NCBI GenBank assembly: GCA_020724185.1
Contig: DYHL01000091.1
Span: 1-9,819, forward strand
Direction: 5' to 3'
From: Candidatus Nitrosymbiomonas sp.
Lineage (GTDB): Bacteria > Sysuimicrobiota > Sysuimicrobiia > Sysuimicrobiales > Humicultoraceae
DNA: 9,819 bases
Of this stretch, positions 1-7,290 are shown piece after piece. The position numbers and the translations under genes were made by a program. The notes below the pieces were generated by a model. The model was not told the DNA's origin. It worked only from the letters and a program-made list of their open reading frames with translations, and ran no database searches. The first letter of the stretch is position 1, and every line of letters starts with the position of its first letter.

Positions 1-1
1 G

Positions 2-385
2 CACTTGCGCGTTCCGAGAGGGCCAAAATGTGCACCGTCGTGTCAAAGTCGGGTCGGACCCGTTGAGGGAACCCTCTCGCTCACCAATTTGGGACCGTCC
101 CTGCGCGTGGAGGGCCGGCTGGTGGCGCAGGTTGATCTGACGTGCGATCGATGTGCCGCGGCGTTCCGCGCCGTAATTGAAGCGTCCGTGCGCGAGGACC
201 TCGCCTGGGACGGTGAGGAGTTCCTCGTGGCAGCGCAGGGCACCACCGTACTGGATGTTGACGCGCTGGCGCGAGAGATGCTCCTGCTGGCGTTGCCCGT
301 GCCGGCGCGCTGCCGCCCCGAGTGCCCGGGGCTGTGCGGCAACTGTGGGGCCGACCTCAATGCCGGGCGTTGCGCATGCGAGTGA
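2..385 (+). CDS. yceD: DUF177/YceD family protein, 5'-truncated by the window edge
   Basis: Carboxy-terminal part of a DUF177 (YceD/YlbN) protein. The reading frame is open to the left edge and only about 127 codons are visible, while family members usually have about 160-180, so roughly the first 35-45 residues are probably missing. In-frame TTG at 5 is unlikely to be the true start. What is seen, numbering from that TTG codon: a CxxC pair (C47, C50) in the context LTCDRC, then a cysteine-rich tail with C103, C107, C111, C114, C123 and C125, including GLCGNCGADLN. That tail is typical of the family and suggests a bound metal, probably zinc (inference). Known context: DUF177 genes sit directly upstream of rpmF in most bacteria and have been linked to large-subunit rRNA metabolism; the biochemical role is not settled. 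Here rpmF follows after 37 bases, which supports the assignment. Confidence 0.88.
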   Translation, partial: HLRVPRGPKCAPSCQSRVGPVEGTLSLTNLGPSLRVEGRLVAQVDLTCDRCAAAFRAVIEASVREDLAWDGEEFLVAAQGTTVLDVDALAREMLLLALPVPARCRPECPGLCGNCGADLNAGRCACE

Positions 386-422
386 GTCCGCGCCCGCGCG
401 CGGAGAAACGGGAGGAGATTCT

Positions 423-623
423 GTGACCCAGAAGAGACGACATCCCAAGTCAAGGACGGGGTCCCGCCGAAGCCAGTGGAAGGCGGCCGCGAATACCCTG
501 GTGACGTGCCCGCAGTGCAAGTCCCGGATCGTTCCCCACCGGGTTTGTCCTTCCTGCGGCTTCTACGACGGGCGCGAGGTGGTCGCAATCAAGACCAAGC
601 AGTCCAAGAAGAAGGAAGCCTAG
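423..623 (+). CDS. rpmF: 50S ribosomal protein L32 (bL32)
   Basis: Small basic protein of the large ribosomal subunit, 66 residues, close to the usual 56-66. The family signature is present: an N-terminal stretch beginning VTQKRRHPKSRTGSRRS, an invariant-type W19, and a zinc-ribbon of two CxxC pairs (C29/C32 and C42/C45) followed by GFYDGREV. The cysteines mark this as the zinc-binding (C+) form of L32. The GTG at 423 is chosen because a strong ribosome-binding site, GGGAGGAG at 410-417, lies 5 bases upstream and because the conserved N-terminus begins exactly there. The frame is open further upstream, but that part does not look like L32. It lies between DUF177 and plsX, the standard location. 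Confidence 0.96.
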   Translation: MTQKRRHPKSRTGSRRSQWKAAANTLVTCPQCKSRIVPHRVCPSCGFYDGREVVAIKTKQSKKKEA

Positions 624-645
624 TGCCCGAGGCGCGAGCCCGGCG

Positions 646-1671
646 ATGAGGATCGCACTGGACGCGATGGGCGGGGACCACGCTCCCCGCGCCATCGTGG
701 AGGGAGCGATCCATGCCGCCCGTGATTTTGGCGTTGAGCCGGTGCTCGTGGGCGTCCCGGCGAGGATCGAGGCGGAGTTGCGCCGCGTCGGTGCGGGCGC
801 GCTGCCGGTTGAGATCGTCGAGGCCCCAGAGGTCATCGAGATGCACGAGCACCCGGCGATGGCCCTGCGCCGCAAGCGCCGGTCCAGCATCGCCGTGGCA
901 GTGCAGCAGGTGCGCGAAGGCCGCGCCGACGCCGTTGTCAGCGCGGGTCATACCGGCGCGGCGATGGGCGCCAGCCAGTTGTACCTGGGACGCATCAAGG
1001 GGATAGACCGGCCGGCCATCGCCGCGGTGTTGCCCACCGTAGGCGGCCGGCCGGTGGTGTTGCTGGATGCGGGGGCGAACGTGGACTGCAGGCCACAGCA
1101 CCTGGTGCAGTTCGGGCAGATGGGCAGCATCTACGCGCGGGAGGTACTCGGGATTCCATCGCCACGCGTGGGCCTCCTCAGCAACGGCGAGGAGGACATC
1201 AAGGGCAACGACGTGACGATTCGCGCCGCCGCCATCTTTCGTGATTCCGATCTGAACTTCGCGGGCAACATCGAAGGGAAGGATCTCTTCTTCGGCCTCG
1301 CCGACGTGGTGGTCTGCGACGGGTTTGTCGGAAACGTCGTACTGAAGTGCGGGGAAGGGTTGGTCATGGCGATCCGCCAGATCTTCACCGCGGAGCTTCG
1401 GGGCTGGCGCGGCCGGCTGCTGGCGCTCTACCTGCTTCCCCTGCGCGGTCCTGCCCGCAGGATCTGGGGGCGGCTTGACTACCGGGAGCACGGGGGCGCG
1501 CCGCTGCTTGGCATAAACGGCGTGTGCATTATCGCCCACGGCCGGTCCAACGCCCGTGCCATCCGCAACGCGATTCGCGCGGCGATGGGTGCCGCCAAGC
1601 ACCAGGTGCCGGTACTCATAAGCGCCGCCATCCGCGATGAGAAGGCGGCAGTCCTTCCGTGCCTCACGTGA
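646..1671 (+). CDS. plsX: Phosphate acyltransferase PlsX
   Basis: Peripheral membrane enzyme converting acyl-ACP plus phosphate to acyl-phosphate, the donor used by PlsY for lysophosphatidic acid; it joins fatty-acid synthesis to phospholipid synthesis. The 341 residues match the family length. Seen: the N-terminal IALDAMGGDHAP, the central IDRPAIAAVLPT, DAGANVDCRPQHLVQFGQMG, VGLLSNGEEDIKGND, NFAGNIEGKD and VVVCDGFVGNVVLK blocks, all in the usual order. One deviation is VSAGHTGAAM where E. coli and Bacillus PlsX have SAGNTGA. The start ATG at 646 is 22 bases after rpmF; only weak purine-rich sequence (GAGG near 629-632) precedes it, so translation may depend on coupling with rpmF. It ends 41 bases before fabH. 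Confidence 0.95.
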   Translation: MRIALDAMGGDHAPRAIVEGAIHAARDFGVEPVLVGVPARIEAELRRVGAGALPVEIVEAPEVIEMHEHPAMALRRKRRSSIAVAVQQVREGRADAVVSAGHTGAAMGASQLYLGRIKGIDRPAIAAVLPTVGGRPVVLLDAGANVDCRPQHLVQFGQMGSIYAREVLGIPSPRVGLLSNGEEDIKGNDVTIRAAAIFRDSDLNFAGNIEGKDLFFGLADVVVCDGFVGNVVLKCGEGLVMAIRQIFTAELRGWRGRLLALYLLPLRGPARRIWGRLDYREHGGAPLLGINGVCIIAHGRSNARAIRNAIRAAMGAAKHQVPVLISAAIRDEKAAVLPCLT

Positions 1672-1712
1672 GGCCGTGCGACGGTAACGCCGCGGAAGAC
1701 GGGGGACCAATC

Positions 1713-2744
1713 ATGGCAGTTCGCGGTTCAACCATCGCGGGTATCGGACGCGGGATTCCGCCGCGCGTCCTGACGAACAAGGAACTTGAGCGGATGGTGG
1801 ATACCAGCGACGAGTGGATCCAGACGCGCACCGGGATCCGTGAGCGCCGCATCGCGGAGCCCGAGGTGGCCGCCTCCGACCTGGCCTGCGAAGCGGCGGC
1901 GGCGGCGCTTGCCGATGCCGGGGTTGGAGCAGAGGACCTCGACCTCATCGTGGTGGGAACCGCGACGCCCGACATGCTGTTCCCGGCAACCGCGTGCCTG
2001 GTGCAGGACCGGCTGGGCGCCCGGCGCGCCGGAGCCTTCGACGCGTCGGCGGCCTGCAGCAGTTGGGCCTACGGGGTGGCGGTGGGACACGCGGCGATTG
2101 TCTCCGGCAGGGCCGAGACAGTGATGGTCATTGGCACGGAGGTCCTCTCGCGGATCACCGACTGGAGCGACCGTGCCACCAGCGTGCTCTTCGGCGACGC
2201 CGCCGCGGCTGTGATAATGCGCCCGTGCGAGTCCGGGCAGGGGTTCCTGGCCTTTCACCTGGGCGCGGACGGTGCAGGTGCGCCGCTTATCGAACTGCCG
2301 GCCGGTGGATCGCGCCGGCCTCCGGGAGCGGAGACGGTTGCGGCGCGCATGCACTACCTCAAGATGAACGGTCGCGAGGTCTACAAGTTCGCAGTCCGGG
2401 CCATCCCTCGCGCCATCGAGCAGGTGGTGGCGCAGGCAGGCTTCACGGTTGGGGACGTGGACTGCTTCGTACCTCACCAGGCAAACGTCCGCATCATCGA
2501 GGCCGCGGCCGAGCGGCTGGGCCAGCCGATGGAGCGGTTCTTCGTAAACGCGGACCGGTACGGCAACACCTCCTCGGCTTCGGTCCCGGTTGCGCTGTAC
2601 GAGGCCTTGGAGCAGGGGCGCATCCGTCCGGGCAGCCTGGTGGTGTTCGTGGCGTTTGGGGCCGGTCTGACCTGGGGCGCCGCTGCGATCCGATGGACGG
2701 ACGATTCGGCCCTAGCGCGGCGTGCTGGCAGCAGCGCGCCATGA
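1713..2744 (+). CDS. fabH: Beta-ketoacyl-ACP synthase III (FabH)
   Basis: Initiates type II fatty-acid synthesis by condensing a short acyl-CoA primer with malonyl-ACP. The protein has 343 residues, slightly longer than the usual 310-335, with a short polar C-terminal tail after the conserved FGAGLTWGAAAIRW block. The Cys-His-Asn triad is visible: C115 in SAACSSW, H255 in VPHQAN and N285 in YGNTSSAS. The N-terminal TSDEWIQTRTGIRERR block is typical. The active-site cysteine is followed by SSW instead of the common SGF, which might affect primer choice (inference). ATG 1713 is preferred over upstream in-frame codons because GGGGGA at 1701-1706 is a good ribosome-binding site and the homologous N-terminus begins there. 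The stop overlaps the fabD start as ATGA (2741-2744). Confidence 0.96.
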   Translation: MAVRGSTIAGIGRGIPPRVLTNKELERMVDTSDEWIQTRTGIRERRIAEPEVAASDLACEAAAAALADAGVGAEDLDLIVVGTATPDMLFPATACLVQDRLGARRAGAFDASAACSSWAYGVAVGHAAIVSGRAETVMVIGTEVLSRITDWSDRATSVLFGDAAAAVIMRPCESGQGFLAFHLGADGAGAPLIELPAGGSRRPPGAETVAARMHYLKMNGREVYKFAVRAIPRAIEQVVAQAGFTVGDVDCFVPHQANVRIIEAAAERLGQPMERFFVNADRYGNTSSASVPVALYEALEQGRIRPGSLVVFVAFGAGLTWGAAAIRWTDDSALARRAGSSAP

Positions 2745-3706
2745 TTGCGTTCGTCTTCCCGGGGCAGGGGGCCCAGTACGTGGGCATGGGCGTGGAACTG
2801 GCTGCGCGGTACGCGCCGGCACGCCGCGCCTTTGACGAGGCCAGCGAATCGGTCGGGTTTGACCTGCTCGAGCTCTGCCGCACCGGACCGGAGGACAGGT
2901 TGCGCGAGACCGAGAATACGCAACCGGCCATCCTCACGTGCAGTTGGGCGGCCGCTCTCGCGCTGGCCGAGCACGGCGTCCGGCCTGATCTGGCGGCAGG
3001 CCTCAGTCTGGGGGAGTACACGGCGCTCGTGGCAGCAGGGGCGCTTGCCTTCGCCGATGCCGTTGCCCTGGTGCGACAGCGAGGGAAGTTCATGCAGGAC
3101 GCGGTGGAGGGGCGGCAGACGGCGATGGTGGCGGTATTGGGCCTGTCCGCGGAGCGCGTGGATGAGATCTGCCAGCAGACGCCAGGCGTGGTCGAGGCTG
3201 CCAACTTCAACGCGCCCGGCCAGGTGGTGATCGGCGGGGAAGTGGGAGCGGTCGAGGATGCGTCGGCGCGGCTGCAGGCAGCAGGCGCGCGGCGGGTTAC
3301 GCGCCTGGCCGTCAGCGCCCCCTTCCACACCTCGCTGATGAAGCCTGCGGCCGCACGTCTGGCCGTGGCTTTTGGACGAGTGACCGTGGCTCCCGCTCGG
3401 ATTCCGGTCGTAGCCAACGTCACCGCGCGGCCGATGCGAGAGCCGCAGGAGATACGGATTGCGCTGCTCGATCAGGTGGCATCTCCGGTGCGGTGGGAGC
3501 AGTCGGTCCAAGCGCTGCGCGCACTGGGCGCCTCGGTCTTCGTTGAGGTGGGACCCGGGACGGCGCTGGCCGGGCTCATCCGGCGCACCGTCCCAGGAGC
3601 CGCAGTGGTCTCGGTGCAGGACCAGGACACGCTTGACGCGGCGCTTCGGACCCTGCGGCCGGCTGCGGCGTCGCCCGAGCAGGGCCACGCCGGGAGCAGG
3701 AGGTAG
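2741..3706 (+). CDS. fabD: Malonyl-CoA:ACP transacylase (FabD)
   Basis: Transfers malonyl from CoA to ACP, supplying the extender unit for FabH and FabF. The protein has 321 residues, normal for FabD. Seen: N-terminal FVFPGQGAQYVGMG, nucleophile S89 in AGLSLGEYTALVAAG, R114 in the QRGKFMQ block, and catalytic H196 in SAPFHTSLM. The GLSLGE variant in place of GHSLGE occurs in many Gram-positive-type FabD proteins. The frame stays open for a long way upstream within fabH, but that part is not FabD-like. The ATG at 2741 overlaps the fabH stop by four bases, the usual sign of translational coupling. The C-terminal 15 residues are low-complexity and probably disordered. Confidence 0.96.
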   Translation: MIAFVFPGQGAQYVGMGVELAARYAPARRAFDEASESVGFDLLELCRTGPEDRLRETENTQPAILTCSWAAALALAEHGVRPDLAAGLSLGEYTALVAAGALAFADAVALVRQRGKFMQDAVEGRQTAMVAVLGLSAERVDEICQQTPGVVEAANFNAPGQVVIGGEVGAVEDASARLQAAGARRVTRLAVSAPFHTSLMKPAAARLAVAFGRVTVAPARIPVVANVTARPMREPQEIRIALLDQVASPVRWEQSVQALRALGASVFVEVGPGTALAGLIRRTVPGAAVVSVQDQDTLDAALRTLRPAAASPEQGHAGSRR

Positions 3707-3715
3707 CCGGGCGCC

Positions 3716-4465
3716 GTGGGCCGGCTTGACGGCAAGGTCGCGGTGGTCACCGGCGCCTCAGGCGTGATCGGTAGCCGCGTTGCCGTGGCGCTGGCCCGCG
3801 AGGGGGCGGCATTGGTTGTCCACTACGGCCGGAACCGCGAGGCGGCTATGGCCGTGGTCAGGGAGATCGAAGCAGCAGGGGGAGCGGCCCGCACCGTGGG
3901 CGCTGACCTCTCCCGGCCTGAGGAGGCGGCGGAGGTGATCGCCGCGGCCCTGGAGGCATACGGCCGGCTGGACATACTGGTGAACAACGCGGGGATCGTG
4001 CGCGACGGGCTCGTGCTGAGGATGTGCGATGACGACTGGCAGGCCGTCCTGGACACCAACCTCAGCGGGACTTTCTACTGCATCCGGGCCGCGCTGCGCG
4101 AGTTCATCCGCCAGAGGCGCGGACGGATCATCAACATTACCTCGACCGCCGGGCAGGGAGGCAACGCCGGGCAGGCGAACTACGTGGCCGCCAAGGCAGG
4201 GGTGATCGGTCTCACGCGGGCGGTCGCACGCGAGGTGGGGGCGCGTGGGATCACCGCAAACGCGGTGGCCCCGGGCTACATCGCCGCGGGCATGACCGAA
4301 GGTCTGCCGCCCGAGGCGGTCGAGCGCTACCTGGCGCAGATACCGTTGGGGCGGTCCGGCACTCCCGACGACGTCGCCGCGGCGGTTGTCTTCCTGGCGT
4401 CGGATGAGGCCGGGTATGTTACCGGGCAGGTCCTGAACGTGGATGGCGGAATGATAATGCACTGA
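3716..4465 (+). CDS. fabG: 3-oxoacyl-ACP reductase (FabG), SDR family
   Basis: NADPH-dependent reduction of 3-ketoacyl-ACP, the first reductive step of elongation. The 249 residues match the classical short-chain dehydrogenase/reductase length. Seen: LVNNAG at 88-93, N115, S143, Y156 and K160 (YVAAK), forming the SDR catalytic tetrad, and the C-terminal NVDGGM. The Gly-rich cofactor loop reads TGASGVIGS (12-20), so the usual TGxxxGxG motif has Val at position 17 in place of Gly and lacks the Arg common in FabG (TGASRGIG). The start is GTG at 3716; GCAGGAGG at 3697-3703, overlapping the end of fabD, is the only good ribosome-binding site, with a somewhat long spacing of 12 bases. Position between fabD and acpP supports FabG over another SDR. 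Confidence 0.93.
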   Translation: MGRLDGKVAVVTGASGVIGSRVAVALAREGAALVVHYGRNREAAMAVVREIEAAGGAARTVGADLSRPEEAAEVIAAALEAYGRLDILVNNAGIVRDGLVLRMCDDDWQAVLDTNLSGTFYCIRAALREFIRQRRGRIINITSTAGQGGNAGQANYVAAKAGVIGLTRAVAREVGARGITANAVAPGYIAAGMTEGLPPEAVERYLAQIPLGRSGTPDDVAAAVVFLASDEAGYVTGQVLNVDGGMIMH

Positions 4466-4483
4466 CCTAAGGGGGAGTCGTTC

Positions 4484-4732
4484 ATGGCAACGGTGTTCGA
4501 ACGGGTTAGGGCGAAGGTGGCCAGTCAGCTCAACGTGGAGGAGGACAAGATTTCGCCGGAATCGTCGTTCATTGAGGACCTGGGCGCGGACTCGCTCGAC
4601 GTCGTCGAGCTCGTGATGGGGTTGGAGGATGAGTTTGGGATCGTGATCCCCGATGACCAGTCCGAGAAGATAGCGACCGTGGGCGACGCGGTGGCGTTCA
4701 TCGAGCGCCACGCCAAGGAGTCGGCGCAGTAG
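4484..4732 (+). CDS. acpP: Acyl carrier protein
   Basis: Small acidic carrier (82 residues) that holds the growing acyl chain on a phosphopantetheine arm. The attachment serine is S37 in the canonical DLGADSLDVVELVM context, followed by the acidic helix II (LEDEFGIVIPDD) that docks FabD, FabG, FabF and FabH. A strong ribosome-binding site, GGGGGAG at 4471-4477, lies 6 bases before the ATG, which fits the high expression expected of ACP compared with its neighbours. It is 18 bases downstream of fabG and just upstream of fabF, the conserved order. There is no sign that this is a polyketide carrier domain. Confidence 0.98.
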   Translation: MATVFERVRAKVASQLNVEEDKISPESSFIEDLGADSLDVVELVMGLEDEFGIVIPDDQSEKIATVGDAVAFIERHAKESAQ

Positions 4733-4759
4733 CGCCAACTGGTGCCCGAGGTCTTCCGG

Positions 4760-6010
4760 GTGTCCGGCGTGCGCAGGCGGGTCGCCGTCACTGGGCTGGG
4801 CGTTGTGAGCCCGATCGGCGTGGGCCACAAGGAGTTCTGGTCCGCGCTGATCGAGGGACGGTCGGGGGTGGATCAGATTACCGCCTTCGACGCCTCGGGG
4901 TACACGACGCGGATCGCCGCCGAGGTGCGCGGCTTCGACGTTCTGGCGTTCATGGACCGCAAGGAGGCGCGGCGCAACGACCGATTCGTGCAGTTCGCCT
5001 ATGCCGCCGGGCGAATGGCCCTCGACGATGCCGGCTATACCATAACGCCGGCCAACGCGACGCGGACCGGCGTCATGATCGGGTCAGGAATCGGAGGCGC
5101 CACAACGTGGGAAGAGCAGCACAGGCAGATGCTCTCGAAGGGACCCGATCGGGTCTCGCCGTTCTTCGTCCCAATGATCATCTCGAACATGGCCAGCGGG
5201 GTGACATCAATCCTTACCGGTGCCAAGGGACCCAGTTCCTGCGTTGTGACGGCGTGCGCTACCGGCGGCAACGCGATCGGTGACGCGGCGCGGATGATCG
5301 AGCGCGGCGACGTGGACGCGATGATGGCCGGAGGCGCGGAGGCCGCCATTACGCCGCTGGCAGTGGCGGGGTTCTGCTCGATGAGGGCGATGTCCACGCG
5401 GAACGACGAGCCGCAGCGGGCGTCGCGGCCGTTCGACGCCGGCCGAGATGGCTTCGTGATCGGCGAGGGCGCGGGCGTGGTTCTCCTCGAAGCGTTGGAG
5501 CATGCCGAGGCGCGCGGGGCCCAGATCTACGGAGAGGTAATCGGTTACGGCGCAACCGCCGACGCCTTCCACATTACGCAGCCAGACCCCGAAGGCGATG
5601 GGGCGCTGCGGAGCATGGCCACGGCGCTGGCCGACGCGGGGATCGCGCCGGAGGAGGTTGACTACATCAACGCGCACGGCACCAGCACGCCGTACAACGA
5701 TCGGCTTGAGACGCTGGCGATAAAGCGCCTCTTCGGCGCGCACGCGCGCCATCTGGCCGTCAGCTCGACGAAGTCCATGATTGGGCACCTGATGGGGGCG
5801 GCAGGCGGCGTGGAGTTCATCGCGTGCGCGTTGGCGTTGCGCCACCAGGTGATGCCGCCCACGATCAACTATGAGGTTCCCGATCCCGAGTGCGATCTTG
5901 ACTACGTGCCGAATGTGGCCCGCCCCGGACGGCTGCGCACGGTGATCTCCAACGCGTTCGGGTTCGGGGGCCACAATGCCACACTTGTGCTGAGGGCAAA
6001 CCATGCGTAG
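4760..6010 (+). CDS. fabF: Beta-ketoacyl-ACP synthase II (FabF)
   Basis: Elongating condensing enzyme: adds two carbons from malonyl-ACP to acyl-ACP. With the start chosen here it has 416 residues, normal for FabF. The Cys-His-His triad is visible: C166 in VTACATGGN, H306 in INAHGTST and H343 in KSMIGHLMGAAGG, with K338 also conserved. The C-terminal NAFGFGGHNATLV block is complete. Start choice: three in-frame GTGs (4742, 4760, 4769) precede RRRVAVTGLGVVSP. The one at 4760 has GAGG at 4748-4751 with 8 bases of spacing, while 4742 has no nearby ribosome-binding site. The stop lies 8 bases inside rnc, implying coupled translation. FabB is less likely from the context next to acpP. Confidence 0.95.
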   Translation: MSGVRRRVAVTGLGVVSPIGVGHKEFWSALIEGRSGVDQITAFDASGYTTRIAAEVRGFDVLAFMDRKEARRNDRFVQFAYAAGRMALDDAGYTITPANATRTGVMIGSGIGGATTWEEQHRQMLSKGPDRVSPFFVPMIISNMASGVTSILTGAKGPSSCVVTACATGGNAIGDAARMIERGDVDAMMAGGAEAAITPLAVAGFCSMRAMSTRNDEPQRASRPFDAGRDGFVIGEGAGVVLLEALEHAEARGAQIYGEVIGYGATADAFHITQPDPEGDGALRSMATALADAGIAPEEVDYINAHGTSTPYNDRLETLAIKRLFGAHARHLAVSSTKSMIGHLMGAAGGVEFIACALALRHQVMPPTINYEVPDPECDLDYVPNVARPGRLRTVISNAFGFGGHNATLVLRANHA

Positions 6011-6773
6011 ACCCAAGCGTGCGCTGCCGCCCCTGCCGCCCGATGAGACCGGCGCGGTGGGCGAGGTACTATCACAGGAGCGTCTGGCCAAGCTCGCGGC
6101 GCTGGAGGAGCGGCTGGGGGTGCGCTTCCGCGATCGGTCGCTGCTCGATCTGGCGCTGCGCCACGGGTCGTTCAGCCACGAGCGCGGTCACGACCCTGCC
6201 AAGAGCTACGAGCGGCTGGAGTTCCTGGGGGATGCGGTCCTGAGTTTGGTGGTCGCCGATGACCTCTACCGCAGGAACCCGGACATGGACGAGGGCGGGC
6301 TTGCGAAGAACCGCTCGAAACTGGTAAACGAGGGCGCCCTGGCCTCGGTCGCCAGGCGGCTGAACCTGGGCGACTACCTGATGCTGGGCCGTGGGGAGGA
6401 AAAGGGAGGAGGGCGGCAGCGTGCCTCGATGCTGGCTGACTCCGTGGAGTCGGTCATTGGCGCGGTGTACGTGGACTCGGGTTACGGCGTGGTGCACGCC
6501 CTTGTGATACGCTGGCTAGGAGAGCTGGTCGAGGACATTCAGCGCGTCGGCGACGACTTCAAGAGCCAGCTCCAGGAACGGCTGCAGCGCCGCCGTCAGA
6601 TGCCTAAGTACCGCATCGCCCGCGCCGAAGGCCCCGAGCACGCGCGGACATTTATCGCCGTCGTTGAGGCCGCCGGCAAGCCGCTCGGAGAGGGCAGCGG
6701 CCAGAGCAAGAAGGAAGCAGAACAGGCCGCCGCGGCCGACGCGCTGCGCCGGTTCGACAGCGGCGGGCAGTGA
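6003..6773 (+). CDS. rnc: Ribonuclease III
   Basis: Double-strand-specific endoribonuclease acting in rRNA processing and mRNA decay. The 256 residues comprise a non-conserved N-terminal extension of about 25 residues (proline-rich), the endonuclease domain (about 30-180), and a dsRNA-binding domain (about 185-250, with KSQLQERLQRR and SGQSKKEAEQAAA). The signature ERLEFLGDAVL is at 70-80; expected metal ligands E73, D77, D146 and E149 (ADSVESVIGAVYVD) are all there. The usual THRSY-type motif reads RHGSF, with Gly in place of the common Arg. ATG 6003 overlaps the fabF end by 8 bases. Linkage of acpP/fabF to rnc is common in Gram-positive-type bacteria, where smc often follows; here a HIT gene follows. 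Confidence 0.95.
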   Translation: MRRPKRALPPLPPDETGAVGEVLSQERLAKLAALEERLGVRFRDRSLLDLALRHGSFSHERGHDPAKSYERLEFLGDAVLSLVVADDLYRRNPDMDEGGLAKNRSKLVNEGALASVARRLNLGDYLMLGRGEEKGGGRQRASMLADSVESVIGAVYVDSGYGVVHALVIRWLGELVEDIQRVGDDFKSQLQERLQRRRQMPKYRIARAEGPEHARTFIAVVEAAGKPLGEGSGQSKKEAEQAAAADALRRFDSGGQ

Positions 6774-7270
6774 AGCGGCTGTGGGCCCCGTGGCGGTACG
6801 CCTACATCGCCACCCCTCCCGTGAGCGGCTGCGTTCTCTGTGAGGCGCTGACCTCAGGCGATGACCGGGTCGCCCTGATCCTGCACCGAGCCCCGGAAGG
6901 CTACCTCATCCTCAACCGGTTTCCCTACAACACCGGTCATCTGATGGTGGTGCCACTTCGACACCTGGCCAGCCCTGATCAACTGACGCCACGCGAGGGA
7001 GAGACGCTGATGGCGCTGGTGAGCCTGGGAGTTCGGGCGCTGGAGCGTGCCATGGAGCCCGACGGGTTCAACGTCGGGATGAACCTGGGCCGCGCTGCCG
7101 GCGCCGGGATTGCCGATCACCTGCACCTTCACATCGTCCCGCGCTGGTCGGGTGACACCAACTTCATGCCAGTTCTCGGCGGCGTCAAGGTGCTTCCCGA
7201 GCACCTGGACGATACCTATCAGCGGCTGGCCGCTGCCCTGGCGTCCCTGACCGGGCCGGAGGCGGCCTGA
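6770..7270 (+). CDS. HIT-family protein, Ap4A phosphorylase/hydrolase-like
   Basis: Histidine-triad nucleotide-binding protein of 166 residues. The catalytic triad motif is intact: H117, H119 and H121 in DHLHLHIVPRW, followed by SGDTNFMPVL, a continuation typical of the HIT clade that includes mycobacterial diadenosine tetraphosphate phosphorylase. The N-terminus LWAPWRYAYI and the CVLC pair (C21, C24) also fit that clade, where a metal site may form. Members cleave or phosphorolyse dinucleoside polyphosphates or hydrolyse adenylyl conjugates; the exact substrate cannot be read from sequence. The GTG start at 6770 overlaps the rnc stop (GTGA), so it is probably translated with rnc. The ATGs further in lie beyond the conserved N-terminus and were not used. 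Confidence 0.9.
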   Translation: MKRLWAPWRYAYIATPPVSGCVLCEALTSGDDRVALILHRAPEGYLILNRFPYNTGHLMVVPLRHLASPDQLTPREGETLMALVSLGVRALERAMEPDGFNVGMNLGRAAGAGIADHLHLHIVPRWSGDTNFMPVLGGVKVLPEHLDDTYQRLAAALASLTGPEAA

Positions 7271-7290
7271 GACCGCTCCTGCCCGAACCG

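Noticed and set aside
589..1710. Long open frame on the minus strand, 373 codons
   Set aside because: It lies antisense to plsX, has no recognisable domain and reflects high-GC codon bias on the opposite strand.
1994..2740. N-terminal extension of the fabD frame through fabH
   Set aside because: The frame is open but the translation is Gly/Arg-rich shadow sequence inside fabH; FabD homology begins exactly at the ATG at 2741.
2474..3688. Long minus-strand open frame of 404 codons opposite fabD
   Set aside because: Antisense to a clearly real FabD; the translation is Arg/His/Pro-rich with no motif, as expected of a shadow frame.
4742..4759. Upstream GTG start for fabF
   Set aside because: No ribosome-binding site within a suitable distance, and the six added residues are not part of the family's conserved N-terminus; GTG 4760 has GAGG 8 bases upstream. 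It cannot be fully excluded.
5207..6091. Minus-strand open frame of 294 codons opposite fabF
   Set aside because: Antisense to fabF, no recognised motif and no ribosome-binding site; a shadow frame.
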